This document shows, in pieces, positions 54,461 to 64,000 of a stretch of 64,000 bases of DNA. Each line of letters begins with the position of its first letter. Position 1 is the first letter of the stretch. The position numbers were made by a program, and so were the translations under genes. This DNA is from Tilletiopsis washingtonensis (lineage: Eukaryota > Basidiomycota > Exobasidiomycetes > Entylomatales): contig NW_020312011.1 in NCBI RefSeq assembly GCF_003144115.1, positions 235,937-299,936 on the forward strand, written 5' to 3'. The notes under the pieces are model-generated. The model was not told the DNA's origin. It made no database searches and was given only the letters and a program-made list of their open reading frames with translations.

Positions 54461-57118
54461 TCAGTTGTGCTTGGGCGCGACCCAGGAGAGCGTGTAGGCG
54501 CCGACGCCGAGGCCCTTGAGCACGGCGACGGTGTTGCGGAAGTTGATGTGCACCTCCATGTCCTCGTAGTTGCCCGTGAGGAAGTGGTCGTTGCGCTGCA
54601 GGATGACGAGGGAGCTGCGAAGAGGCGTCAGGCGAGCACGTTCCGCAGGCGACACGCTGCACTCACAAGAGCGAGTTGCCCGCAGCATCGTGATTGTCGC
54701 GGCGGAACGCCTGGACGAGCAGGCGCGCGTTGCCCAGCAGCGAGTCCTCCGTCGTGTTCACGCCGATGCGCCGGCCCCAGTCCTCAGAGGATCCCGAGGG
54801 CTGTATGGCAGCGCCGAGATGGCCCTGCGGTGGCACGAGATCAGCGACGCCCGAGTCACGACCGCCCACGCTTCACTCACCAGCGTGGCGAAGTCGCTCG
54901 TGCGCTTGTAGTACGGCGCATAGATCTCTGTCGACGCCGGTGTCGTCGTGTCTTGACGCGGCAGAAGCTCCTGCTTGGCCTCGTCGACCGGCATGCGCGA
55001 GCCAAGAGGCACGGCACGCTTGTGCTTCTTGCTCGGCGGCTTGCTCTCCTCGTTCTGGCTGTCGAGCGTCTGCGTCTCCGTCACGTTGTCGTAGACGAGG
55101 AACGGCGCCCTGTTGCCGAAGCGTCAGATCAAGTGTGGAACGGCAGTCTTGCAGCAGCGCAACTCACAAGCAGTTGGTGCAGACTGGCAAGACAACGGCT
55201 GTCAGAACTTCATCGTCTCGCCCGCAACGCCACACTCACCGCGGTCCAGATGAGGCGTGGTGAAGCCGTCCGAATCCGACTTGAGAATTGCGTTCCAGCT
55301 GTGTCGCGTCAGAGCGTGATGATGTCAGAATGGCAGAGCACTCACACGAGGATGGCTGAGGAACCGTACTGCGTCGAGAGGATGGCGAGATCCTTGACGT
55401 TCTGCCGCAGGTTCTCCCACGGCTCTGCGCCGAACTGGGTAACGCTGAAGGATCGAAGAGTCAGAACGGCTCGAGCTGGCCTGCCAGACAGCAACTGACC
55501 GGGTGCACTCGTCCATCACGACCTCACGGCCAGGGTATGCTGGCGAAGAAAATGAGCACTGCACGCACAATGGCCGGACGGAGCTGGCTCACCATCATTG
55601 AAGAACTCCTGATTGCCGGGCTCTCCGCCGTCTGCACGGGATCGAATCAGCCGCGCGTCAATGGTCGCTCACGCTTTGACGACTCACAGCAGTGCCAGGC
55701 AACGCCATCGAAGGACTCGTTGTCGAGATCGAAGACCTCGATGGGCTGCGGGATCAAGCTGCTCAACAAAGTGCGAGAGAGGCCATCAGAAGGCCGCTTA
55801 CGTTCTTGTACAGGTCCCAGTTGTGGTCGAGCACCAGGATCCGAGTGTCCTGCAGGCCGGCGGCGTCCAGCTTGGAGCGGAGCGCGGCGCCCATGCGCGC
55901 CTGCTGCTCATTGCTGATGCCGGTTCCGGGGTAATTGTTCGGCTCGTAGAAGGGCTGCCGACGCAGATAAGTGGGGCGGTCAGCCAAGGTGCCTCGCATG
56001 ATCGCGACACGCCGCTCCTCACCTCATTGCCGAGTGACAGACGCGTGATCGGGATGCCCTTCTTGCTGATGTCCTGCATTGACCGCACGAGGTAGGTCGT
56101 GTAGACGTCCTCGAACTGCGGCTGGATCTCGCCACCAAATGTGTTGCCATCCTTGCGGCCCCTGCGAGGCACTGTCAGCATCGTTCGTAGGCGACACGTC
56201 GACGGCGCACGCACTTCATCCAGGCCGGCGGGCTCCACGCAGCGTAGTACGTCTTGAGCTCCGGCTGTACGCTGATGATATCCTGCAACAGCTGCCAGAT
56301 CTTGGGCGCACGGTCTACGTTGAAGAGCGTGAGGTTGAGGTCCGTCGAGCCGTCGAACGTGTCGTCGTAGGTGTATGGCTGGAAGCCGAAATCGCATGCG
56401 CCTAGAGGCACCTGTGAGAGGTCTTGTGTCAACAGCTCGCTCGCACGTCCAGCTGCTCATACGACTCACGCGAACACTGTTGAAGCCGGCGCCGCCCTTG
56501 GCCTTCCACTCGGCGCTTGGGTTGAAAGCGAGGTTGATCATCTCCCAGTACTGCCGCAGAGTCAGCGCTCAGCAGTCGTGCGAGCTCAATGGGTGCTCAG
56601 CCACGCACGGTGTCCGAGGCGTTGGCCTTGACGTCGGCCATGACGATCGATGCGGCATCGGTGCTGCGTCTCATGTGAGCAAGAGCTACGCTTCTGCTAC
56701 CCAGACTGCTCACATGCCACCGCCCGTGCCAGACATCAGCTGAAACTCGCGGTGATCAAGCACCTGCACGCCGACCTGCAGCGGCGTGTTCTTTGTCGAG
56801 TTCGCCGTGCTGCTGAGCGCCGAGTGGTTGGCGTCGATCGGATAGAAGCCGATGCTGGGATTTGAGAACGCGAAGAACTGCGTCTGGTTCCACAGCGTCG
56901 TCCACAGGCTGCCACCTCGCTTCAGCGTCTGCTCTGCGGCTGCATGCCTCTGGCACGCCTCACCTGTCGATGGTGTAGTTCGCAGCCACGGCTGGGGCCG
57001 GCGTCGCTGTGGTCTGACGCCTCTGAAGCTCCGGCGAGCGCTCGTCGATGGCGCGCTCTGCGCTGGCCAGAGCGCTACCGAAGAGCCCGGCTGAGAGGAG
57101 CAGGCAAGAAACACGCAT
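54461..57118 (-). CDS. Secreted GH30 glycoside hydrolase (beta-1,6-glucanase-like)
   Basis: Sixteen exons: 57118-56964, 56908-56714, 56663-56609, 56550-56470, 56411-56215, 56161-56023, 55954-55802, 55745-55688, 55631-55593, 55539-55500, 55444-55346, 55298-55240, 55198-55168, 55109-54881, 54824-54667, 54614-54461; 613 aa, frame closed throughout. Signal peptide MRVSCLLLSAGLFGSALA. The GH30 barrel is recognisable in GGGITDAASIV, RVPLGACDFGFQPYTYDD, AAWSPPAWMK, ITRLSLGNEPFYEPNNYPG (acid/base Glu in GNE), GVAWHCYGGEPGNQEFF and YPGREVVMDECT (nucleophile Glu), closing with the beta domain ending VGAYTLSWVAPKHN. Fungal members cut beta-1,6-glucan or glucosylceramide; the choice here is inference. 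A Lys/Ser/Pro-rich insert (SKPPSKKHKRAV) interrupts the C-terminal part. The exon-2 acceptor at 56909/56910 is the only nearby AG that keeps the frame. Confidence 0.9.
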
Positions 57119-58205
57119 CGTGGCAGACGTGAGCTGGTGGGTGAGAGAAGCAGCACGTGGACGGCCAGTCGCTCGCCCTCTTTAAGTGAAGCGGCATCGC
57201 CAAGCATCGCGGACGGAGCGATCCGCGGCTCCCGCCGCGAAGGGCGTTGCTGAGGGGGGCGTGCGCTCCATCAGCGCCGATGGGCGTCGAAGGCGCCCGC
57301 CGGCACAGGCCCAGCTCATGCCCCTCAAGGCTCGACCCTCGCAATCTGTGGCGGCGGCGAGGACGTAGCTAGCAGGAGAGGAGGCAAGCTGCAGCGCTGC
57401 CTTAAGTGTTGCCGGTGCTCCACTTCAGGGCGACCATCTCGTCTTTTCGTCGCAGCTCGCGAGGGGCTCAGCCGGCGGTCAATCTGAGCTTCGGGCTCCC
57501 GTCATCCCACCCAGAGGAGACATCTGCGCAGCCTCGCGTCGCCGCCAGAGCGTCGAGCTCGCAAGAGAAGAGTTCCGCCGACGAGCGACCGTCAGAGAGC
57601 GGTAGCGAGGCGGAGAGCGAGTCTCGGCACGGATATTGCGGCGGGCCGGCGAAGCTCGAGCCGCTATTCATCGACCGGCGAAGGAGCAGGCGGAGCGCTT
57701 TGACCTCTCTCTACCTCTTCGACGACAGCACGCTGCGCAGAGCGACCAAAGCTGAGCGGCCCACAGCTAATGGAGATATAGTATGGCTCGCTGTGTTGCG
57801 CAACATCAGGCTCTTGTATGCGCTCAAGTCTGGTGGTGGTGGAGTGAGGGCAGCGGAGGGCAGCACCAGGTTGATGGTGTGGCGGCGGCCCGGCGTCGCT
57901 CTCTCGGCGGCCGGGCGCGAGATGCTACGTGGGCCGTGCGAGCGGCGAGGTGGAGAAGACTGCTCTCGTGCCCGGCCGCTCTGAAAGCGCGCTGGCGTGC
58001 TTGCCGGGCGCCGTTCGCCATCCTTCCGCCGCGCTTGCGGCCGGAGCGGGCGCAGCGGGCGGCCGGCGATGCGGCTGACGAGCCGGCCAGCTCCACACCG
58101 GCTGCTTGCTCTCCACCACCACCACCACACGCACCTGCATCACCATGTGTGCGTGCTCCTGCTGCTGCGTGCGATGCGGCCCGCGCTGACCCGCTGCTCC
58201 ACCAG
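57119..58205. other. Divergent region between GH30 and MnSOD (1.1 kb)
   Basis: Must contain the missing first exon or start of MnSOD. A CAC-rich patch at 58110-58145 would code for His on the + strand. No other gene recognised. Confidence 0.5.
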
Positions 58206-59167
58206 CCGACCACACGCTCCCGCAGCTGCCCTACGCCTACGGCGCCCTCGAGCCCGCCATCTCGGCGCAGATCATGGAGATCCACCACTCCAAGCACCAC
58301 CAGACCTACGTCACCAACCTCAACGCCGCCGAGAAGGCCTACGCCAGCGCCGCACAGGCCAACGACGTGCGCAAGCAGATTGAGATCCAGAGCGCCATCA
58401 AGTTCAACGGCGGCGGTGAGTGCTCGCGACGGTGTGGAGAGGTGTGTGCGCTGGGTGATGGGCCGCGGTGCGTTTCGATGCGCCTGCACTGCTGCACCGG
58501 CTGCGACCGGCATCGGCGTCCGCATGCCTTTGCACGTCTGCTCGCGCAGCAGCACGCCTACGTGCCATCTGCCGCTCTCACTGTGCCCGACTGACACTCT
58601 CCACACAGGCCACCTGAACCACTCGCTCTTCTGGAAGAACCTGGCCCCGGCCAAGGAGGGCGGCGGCGAGCTCAAGGATGGTGAGTCGCGCTCATCACCG
58701 CGTTGCCCGTGCTCTGCTGACGTCGTATCTCAGGCCCGCTGAAGCAGGCCATCGAGCGTGACTTCGGCTCGCTCGACAAGCTGAAGGAGTCGTTCAACAA
58801 GCAGACGGCCGCCGTGCAGGGCTCCGGCTGGGGCTGGCTCGGCTACAGCGCCACGACGCAGAAGCTCGAGAGTGAGTGCATGTGCTGGCTTGCTGGCAGA
58901 CGCAGGCTCACACTACCCCGCAGTCGTCACCACGAAGGACCAGGACCCGCTGATTACGCACACGCCGCTCATCGGCGTTGACGTGTGGGAGCACGCCTAC
59001 TACCGTGAGCGCCCCACTCAGCCCCTTTCTGGTGCGGCTGCTGACGCGCGCCCACAGTGCAATACCAGAACCTGCGCCCCAAGTACCTCGAGGCCATCTG
59101 GTCGGTCATCAACTTCTCGGAGGCCGAGAAGCGCCTGACCGAGGCGCAGAAGAAGGCTCAGCTCTAA
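58206..59167 (+). CDS. SOD2: Manganese superoxide dismutase, 5' end unresolved
   Basis: Exons (58206)-58415, 58609-58680, 58734-58871, 58924-59004, 59058-59167; about 203 residues from [17 protein letters not shown]. Metal ligands are all present: first His in [12 protein letters not shown], His in [12 protein letters not shown], and Asp/His in [10 protein letters not shown]. The [10 protein letters not shown] motif is also present. The enzyme dismutates superoxide, normally in the mitochondrial matrix. The coding frame has an in-frame TGA at 58187 and no ATG before the conserved start, so an upstream exon must be spliced on, probably to the CAG acceptor ending at 58205. A presequence-like [13 protein letters not shown] at 58174 overlaps but is in another frame (+1). 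A frame error in the assembly or an unusual first intron are both possible. Confidence 0.9.
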
Positions 59168-59248
59168 GCGTGTCCTCTGCATGTCGCTCGCGCCGCCCGC
59201 TGGGCCGGCATGATCGTCTGTCGAATGCATGAATGAAGCTTGCACGTC

Positions 59249-60109
59249 TCATTGCTCGTCCAGCTGGAAGTGCGCGAATGTGGCCCTCGTCTGCTCTGAG
59301 AGCGGGCCGCACGCCATGATGCCGACGTGCCAGGGCTCCTCGGCCGCAGAGAGCGCAAAGCCGCGCACCTCTCTGGCCTGCACGAGTTCGCTTTCCTTTG
59401 GCACACCAGCTGGCGGACCGTCAGCTGAGCCGCGTTGCAGAGCCCAGTGGCAGTGCACGTCTGGCCCGACGCGGGCCACTTGGGCGTAGAGCCAGTAGTG
59501 CTCGGCCATCGGGTGCGGCGAGGGCGACGTGGACCAGTCGGAGAAGGGATCGGTCACGACGCAGCTGGGGGTTCGGGGCATCAGAGTTGCGTGGCTGTCA
59601 GGCGCCCGTCTAGACGCTCACCCGATGTTCTCGCGGCCGCCCTCCTTCTCGATGCCGAGTTTGAGCCACGAGGCGCCCACCGTGCCAGGCTCGCCGGCGT
59701 GCACGAAGAGCGCTGCTTGCTTGAACCTGAGCATGCGAAGATGCGGTGCGCGTGAGCAGCCAGGCAGGCTTGGCGTGCCCTTGACGCTCACCGCTCGTCA
59801 AGCTCGACGTGCAACCACACGCCGGCCGTCCAGCGCTTGACCGTAACTGGTCTCGTCAGTGTCGGGCCAGTGCGTCTGCAGAAGATATGAGGTGAAAGTG
59901 GCAAGCGTCAGCGAAGCTAGCGCGACCGCGTCTCTGTCACATCAGCCGCACCGGTCGACGTCCGACTCGGGCTCAGAGTGCGGCGGCGTGCGCCACCAGT
60001 CCTGGCGGGCACGCGAATGCAGCGCAGCGCTCTCGCCGTCGGCACTGATCTGTAGCTCCATGTCGCCGCGCGACTGCCACTGGCTGTCGTTGAAGCTGAT
60101 CGCGGGCAT
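59249..60109 (-). CDS. DUF1349 (REE1-like) protein
   Basis: Exons 60109-59952, 59875-59792, 59726-59622, 59564-59249; 220 aa. The single domain has the beta-sandwich pattern of DUF1349: DWWRTPP, HVELDERFKQAALFVHAGEP, GASWLKLGIEKEGGRENIG, VVTDPFSDWSTSP, YWLYAQVARVGPDVHCHWAL, REVRGFALSAAEEPWHVGIM and EQTRATFAHFQLDEQ at the end. The yeast relative is Ree1, linked to enolase regulation; related folds occur as carbohydrate-binding modules. The biochemical role is unknown. The ATG at 60109 (MPAISFNDSQW) fits the family start; an upstream in-frame ATG at 60235 would add a basic leader. It is convergent with MnSOD (81 nt between stops) and divergent from TRM9. Confidence 0.82.
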
Positions 60110-60276
60110 GTTGACGTCTTGCGTTGTGGATGGCGTGGAGGTGAGGTCGGAAGCGCGGCGTGCGGGGCGGCGCTTGACGTGCAGCCGCTCGCACGGCAAG
60201 ACACCGCGCCGCGTCTGCTCGGCTGGAGCGGCCATGCGGGGCGCGCTTGAAGAGCTGCTCTCCACCACGATCAAGC

Positions 60277-61617
60277 ATGGCAGTGCCGCAACAAGGCGAG
60301 CCCACAGAGGCAGAGGCCGCCGGCATCAGCAAGCGGCAGGCAAAGCGACTGGCAAAGGCGGCTGCAGCAGCTGGCTCAGGCGCCAGCAGCAGCAGCGCGG
60401 CCGGCGGGCCGAGCAGCGGCAGTGCAAGCACTAAGGTCAAGTCGACACCGACGCCGGCGCCGGCGCCCGATGCCGAGTGGGATGCTGCAGCATTTGAGGC
60501 GTCGTCGGTACATGCGTGCGTGCTGTCGTCGGTCGACTGCCAGCCGTAGGCTGAACTTTGCTTCGCAGCGTCTACGACGCCATCGCGCCGCACTTCAGCT
60601 CGACGCGGCATAGCCCATGGCCGCTGATTCCGCGCTTTCTCGCCGGCATGCCGCCCGGCGCGCTGGGTGCTGATGTCGGCTGCGGCAACGGCAAGTACAT
60701 GCGCACACGTGGCGATGCAGCGCTGCTGGGCGTAGACCGTAGCGAGCCGCTCGTGCGCTTGGCGCGCGACAATCATGAACCGGCGGCGCCGCGCAACGGC
60801 GTGGCGGTCGGCGATGCTCTCGCCTCGGGCCTGAGGCATGGTGCCTTCGTGAGTGCTATTGGGGGTAGCGAAGCAAGCGCACGCTGACGAGCCCACGTCA
60901 GGACTACGCCATCAGCATCGCGACGATCCATCATCTGAGCACGCCTGCGCGGCGAGCCGAGTCGGTTAGGGTGAGTGTCTCTGCTCTGTGACTCGCGCGC
61001 CCGCACTCACGCCTTGCGCGACAGGAGCTCGTCCGGCTGGTGCGACCGCTGCCACAGGGACATGTAGCTAGTGACGCAGAAGCACTGGGTGCGCCGGGCC
61101 GCTTCCTGATCTTCGTGTGGGCGCTCGAGCAGCGGGGCCAAGAGCGGCGGCGCTTCGACGAGCAAGGGCGCGAAGAGGCTTCCACGGCGTCCAAAGCCGC
61201 AGATTCGGCGCCTGCAGAAGACGACATGCAGTGGCGCAAGGATCAAGACTTGCTCGTGCCGTGGGTCATGCAGCAGCCGTCGCAGCCGCCAGCTGCAACA
61301 GACGAAGGCAAAGGGCGCAATCCGCCGGACCGCACCGACGATGCGCCGGTCTATCAGCGCTGTGAGTCCGCCGCTTTCCTGGTCCTCCACCTTACGCTCA
61401 CCCTTCGTTCAGATTACCACGTGTTCCGGGAAGGGTGAGCGCCTCGGCTGACTGGCATCATGGCTCTCCGCTGACCAGCCTCTTGCGCAGCGAGCTCGAG
61501 GCGCTCGTCGACGACGCCGCTCAGACCATGCCTGCCGTCGAGGTGCAACGCCACGCCTCAGGCTGGGAGCGCGGCAACTGGTGGGGCGTGTGGGACGTGC
61601 GTGAAGCAGCACGGTGA
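60277..61617 (+). CDS. TRM9: tRNA wobble-uridine carboxymethyl methyltransferase TRM9
   Basis: Exons 60277-60515, 60569-60848, 60902-60970, 61025-61361, 61413-61434, 61491-61617; 357 aa. A ~60-residue Ala/Ser-rich head precedes SSVHAVYDAIAPHFSSTRHS, the Trm9 opening. Then come the SAM-binding motif GADVGCGNGKYM, LLGVDRSEPLVRLAR, DYAISIATIHHLS, RFLIFVWALEQ, the Trm9 mark QDLLVPWVM and the terminal YYHVFREGELEALV and WGVWDVREAAR. With Trm112 it adds the methyl group of mcm5U at the wobble position of certain tRNAs. The donor at 60515 was chosen because it restores VHAVYD; nearer GT sites lose it or break frame. An insert (~60 aa, Glu/Ala-rich) sits between QRGQERRR and the QDLLVPW block. The fifth exon is 22 nt. 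Confidence 0.92.
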
Positions 61618-61702
61618 ATGATGGTATTGGTGTCAGAAGGGAGAGTGGCGGGCGGCGTGTGCCCTGCAATAGTGTGGGGGTATAGAGTCGGTCGAAACAG
61701 GG

Positions 61703-64000
61703 TCAGGTCAGCACCCAGAGCACGTCCTGCGGGCGCAGGAACAGGCCGCGCGTCGGTGCCTCGGGCTCGACGCCCTGGCCCGCGGCGTCCTTGCGGCGCT
61801 TGGCGCTCGGCAGCGCCTCTTCACGCGGGCCGATCATCTGTGCGATGCGGCGGCGGCGAGCCTCGCGCTCGGGCATGGGCGCCGCTGGCTCGTCGCTAGT
61901 TTCGGCAGGCGTGCCCAACTCGAAGTAGCGCTGGCCACGCAGCGAGCCGTCGTGCAGCCGCGCAGAGAGCGCCTCGAGGCCTGCGGGAAGCGGCAGCTCG
62001 ACCTCGACGCCCACCCAGGCGCCCTCCTCGCCGCCGAGCGGGCCGATGTACTTGACGAGGGCACGGAAGCGCGCACGAGAGGCGACCAGCGCGCCGCTCG
62101 ACTGTGGTGAGACGATGCAGGCGATGCCGTGCGCCAGCGATGTGCCGCTGGCCAGAGGGCCCACGTCGACGTCCATGGGCCCTGACGCAGGAGCAGGAAT
62201 CGGTGCGAGCGGCGTGCGTGCCTCAGTCGCCTCGACCTGTCGCGCAGGCAGCCCTTTGGCGCCCGGCAACGGCGACGGCGGCGCCTTTCTGAGCGCCGCC
62301 TTTGCAGAGGACAGGCGCCGCACGCTGCCCGTCGATGCTGAGCTGGCGCCAGAGTCGGCACGGCGAGGCAACGAGGCAGTGGACGCCGTGCTGTCGAGGC
62401 GTGACCGCGTCGTCGCTGTTGCAGGAGCGCCACCGGGCCTCGGCGTAGCCTTGAGGAAGGTGTGGCGCTTCGCATTGCTGAGGCTCGTCTGCGACGTCTG
62501 TGGGCGAAGAGCACGTCCGGCAGATGCACTTGCAGACGCACGAGGCGTGACATTCGCAGCCGTGGAGCGCATACTCGAGTTGCTCGGCGTGGCACGCAGA
62601 GTGCCACTCGCCGGCACGGCACTCTTGCTGCCGAGCGTGCGTGCGGCGGTGGGCGTGCGGACGCTCTCGTCTTGCTTCGGTGCGGGCGAAGCGGGCGGCG
62701 TGCGAGCCACAGGAGCGAGGTTGGAGCGGACAGAGCGCAGGCTTGCAGTCGGCGTGCGAGCGCCTGTCGAGGCTGCGCGGCTGTCGGATGCCCCGGAGCT
62801 GGAAGCGATGCGGCGGACTCGCGCATCGGCACTCATTTTTGCGGCTGATGGCGCAGCGCTGCTCGCAGTCCTGGAAGTGGTGCGCATCGCAGGAGTGGGC
62901 GCGGTCGCAGTAGGCTGACTTGAGGCACTGGTTTCACGAGAGCGCGACACGCCGCTTGTGGTGCTCTCTCGCGTGGAGACAGACGAGGTGGTGCTCGAGC
63001 TCGGCGTACGCACTACGGGCGCACCACGGCTGCGCGACATGACCGAGACCGAGGGCTGGGGCGGCGAGTAGGTGGCCTGCGTGCCGGAGCGGAAGCCGTG
63101 CGTGACCGCGGCACGCGCCGCAGCGCGGTTGACGACTGCGGCGCGCAGATTGATCGGCCCGACATTGTCCTCGTCATCGACCTTGCGCTTCGGCATGACG
63201 GGCTTGAGGCCGGTGCGCGTGCGCAGCGCCTCCGGGAGCGGCTCGACCTCAGGGAGCAGCAGATCGGCAGCCGGCACGTCGAGCTCGTGGCTGAGCTCCT
63301 TGAGTGCCCACTTCTCGAGTGCGTTGAAGCCCGAGAGAGCACGCACGTTGACCCATCGCTTGCGCAGGTAGCGCAGCGTGGCGTCGCGCGCCTCTTCGAC
63401 CAGGCGACGCGGCAGACCCTCGGGCGGCGGTCCTTCGTCGCGCAGCAGCACTTGGCCCACGAGCGTCTGGTAGGTGAGCGCTGCGCGTCGCTCATTGAGC
63501 GAGTCGACCAGCAGGGCGAGGACCTTCTCGAGCACGTCGTGCGCAAAGCCGACGCCGTCGAGCAGCTCAAGCCACTCGGTGCCGGCGACGATGGTGGCGA
63601 AGTGCGGCTCGAGCACGCCGCGGATGTGCGCCTCGACGCTCTCGCACATCCAGCGCAGTGCATCGACCCAGGCGCTGGAGCGCTCGCGGTCGATGCGCGA
63701 GCCGACGGCGGACAGCTGGCCCAGCACGTTGATGCACTGCGCCGGCTGTGCATCGATGCGTGCGCATACGTCGGCGACGAGAGCGCCGCGTGCGGCGTAG
63801 TCGAGCGAACCCACGTCGCGCGCCCAGTACACGCCAAAGTGACGCCCGCTGACGGCGTGCCGCGCGCAGTCGCGCAGATGCGCATCGCCGACGTCCGGTG
63901 CAGATGCGAAGGCGAGGGTCCGCGGCACGCGCTTGACGCACGTCTTGCAGGGTGGAGAGCATGCGAAGCCGTGGCAAAAGTCGGCGGCAATGAGTGAGCT
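61703..64000 (-). CDS. CAP-Gly domain protein, N-terminus beyond the right edge
   Basis: The frame is open from the window edge to a stop at 61703 (about 765 residues visible, no intron seen). The visible N-terminal part is helical and Cys-containing (FCHGFACSPPCKTCVKR, then VGDAHLRDCARHAVSGRHFG, YAARGALVADVCARI, VDALRWMCESVEAHI), which I do not recognise. A Ser/Thr/Arg-rich disordered middle (~residues 300-580) follows. A C-terminal CAP-Gly-like domain then reads RFRALVKYIGPLGGEEGAWV, GVEVELP, HDGSLRGQRYFELG and GLFLRPQDVLWVLT. CAP-Gly domains bind microtubule ends and EEY tails. The usual GKNDG core is degenerate (LHDGS). Basic Ser-rich linkers next to CAP-Gly commonly bind microtubules as well. 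Confidence 0.75.
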   Translation of the reverse strand, partial: SSLIAADFCHGFACSPPCKTCVKRVPRTLAFASAPDVGDAHLRDCARHAVSGRHFGVYWARDVGSLDYAARGALVADVCARIDAQPAQCINVLGQLSAVGSRIDRERSSAWVDALRWMCESVEAHIRGVLEPHFATIVAGTEWLELLDGVGFAHDVLEKVLALLVDSLNERRAALTYQTLVGQVLLRDEGPPPEGLPRRLVEEARDATLRYLRKRWVNVRALSGFNALEKWALKELSHELDVPAADLLLPEVEPLPEALRTRTGLKPVMPKRKVDDEDNVGPINLRAAVVNRAAARAAVTHGFRSGTQATYSPPQPSVSVMSRSRGAPVVRTPSSSTTSSVSTRESTTSGVSRSRETSASSQPTATAPTPAMRTTSRTASSAAPSAAKMSADARVRRIASSSGASDSRAASTGARTPTASLRSVRSNLAPVARTPPASPAPKQDESVRTPTAARTLGSKSAVPASGTLRATPSNSSMRSTAANVTPRASASASAGRALRPQTSQTSLSNAKRHTFLKATPRPGGAPATATTRSRLDSTASTASLPRRADSGASSASTGSVRRLSSAKAALRKAPPSPLPGAKGLPARQVEATEARTPLAPIPAPASGPMDVDVGPLASGTSLAHGIACIVSPQSSGALVASRARFRALVKYIGPLGGEEGAWVGVEVELPLPAGLEALSARLHDGSLRGQRYFELGTPAETSDEPAAPMPEREARRRRIAQMIGPREEALPSAKRRKDAAGQGVEPEAPTRGLFLRPQDVLWVLT

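Noticed and set aside
58416-58608. C/D snoRNA in the 193-nt MnSOD intron
   Set aside because: A GTGATGG resembles a C box, but the only CTGA is the splice branch site and the preceding bases match no rRNA target I know.
1-64000. tRNA genes, CRISPR arrays, transposons and retroelements
   Set aside because: No B-box-like TTCGA motif in a plausible cloverleaf, no regularly spaced repeats, and no transposase, integrase or reverse-transcriptase sequence in any frame.

Overview
The window is nuclear DNA of a GC-rich, intron-rich basidiomycete fungus. Almost every gene is cut by short introns (mostly 45-75 nt) with GTGAGT- or GTGCGT-like donors, CTGAC-like branch sites and CAG acceptors. A complete Rrm4-type protein (three RRMs plus C-terminal MLLE-like region, 793 aa) and a Hac1/XBP1-type bZIP resembling Cib1 point to the Ustilaginomycotina. 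The high intron number argues for an exobasidiomycete-like lineage rather than Ustilago itself. That placement is inference. I saw no transposon, retroelement, CRISPR array or tRNA gene.

Layout, left to right: an edge-truncated acidic protein (-), TFIIH subunit TFB2 (+), an APE1/ExoIII-type AP endonuclease (-), an NT-C2 domain protein (-), a 4.1-kb gene-free stretch, a bHLH factor (+), an NTF2/SnoaL-like mitochondrial candidate (-), a GPT2/SCT1-type acyltransferase (+), RPA1 (-), an NPF-motif protein (+), cohesin SMC1 (+), PIG-Y (-), a Dma1/CHFR-like FHA-RING ligase (+), a HAC1/Cib1-like bZIP (-), Rrm4 (+), a WRN-type 3'-5' exonuclease (-), an intron-rich non-coding snoRNA host (-), NHP2 (+), septin CDC10 (-), a NUDT15-like Nudix hydrolase (+), a triose-phosphate-type transporter (-), a GH30 glucanase (-), MnSOD (+), a DUF1349 protein (-), TRM9 (+), and a CAP-Gly protein truncated by the right edge (-). 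All exon maps were derived by hand and were checked for reading-frame closure.

Two systems stand out. First, the HAC1-like gene carries two CTG|CAGC sites 71 nt apart, the first in a perfect 7-bp hairpin. Cutting at both sites joins the bZIP frame exactly to a long downstream frame, which is the signature of IRE1-type cytoplasmic splicing. Second, the stretch 44.9-45.9 kb, which codes for nothing convincing, looks like a spliced host RNA. Its successive introns hold C/D snoRNA guides for 25S Um2421, 18S Um578 and 25S Cm2959. Those are the targets of yeast snR78, snR77 and snR73, in the same order as the yeast snR78-snR72 cluster. The host is divergent from NHP2, a snoRNP protein gene.

The genes are mostly housekeeping and are packed in alternating convergent and divergent pairs with stop-to-stop gaps of 59 to about 470 nt. 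Genome maintenance (TFB2, APE, RPA1, SMC1, exonuclease), RNA modification (NHP2, snoRNAs, TRM9) and polar growth (Rrm4, CDC10, Dma1) are over-represented, but I see no operon-like functional unit.
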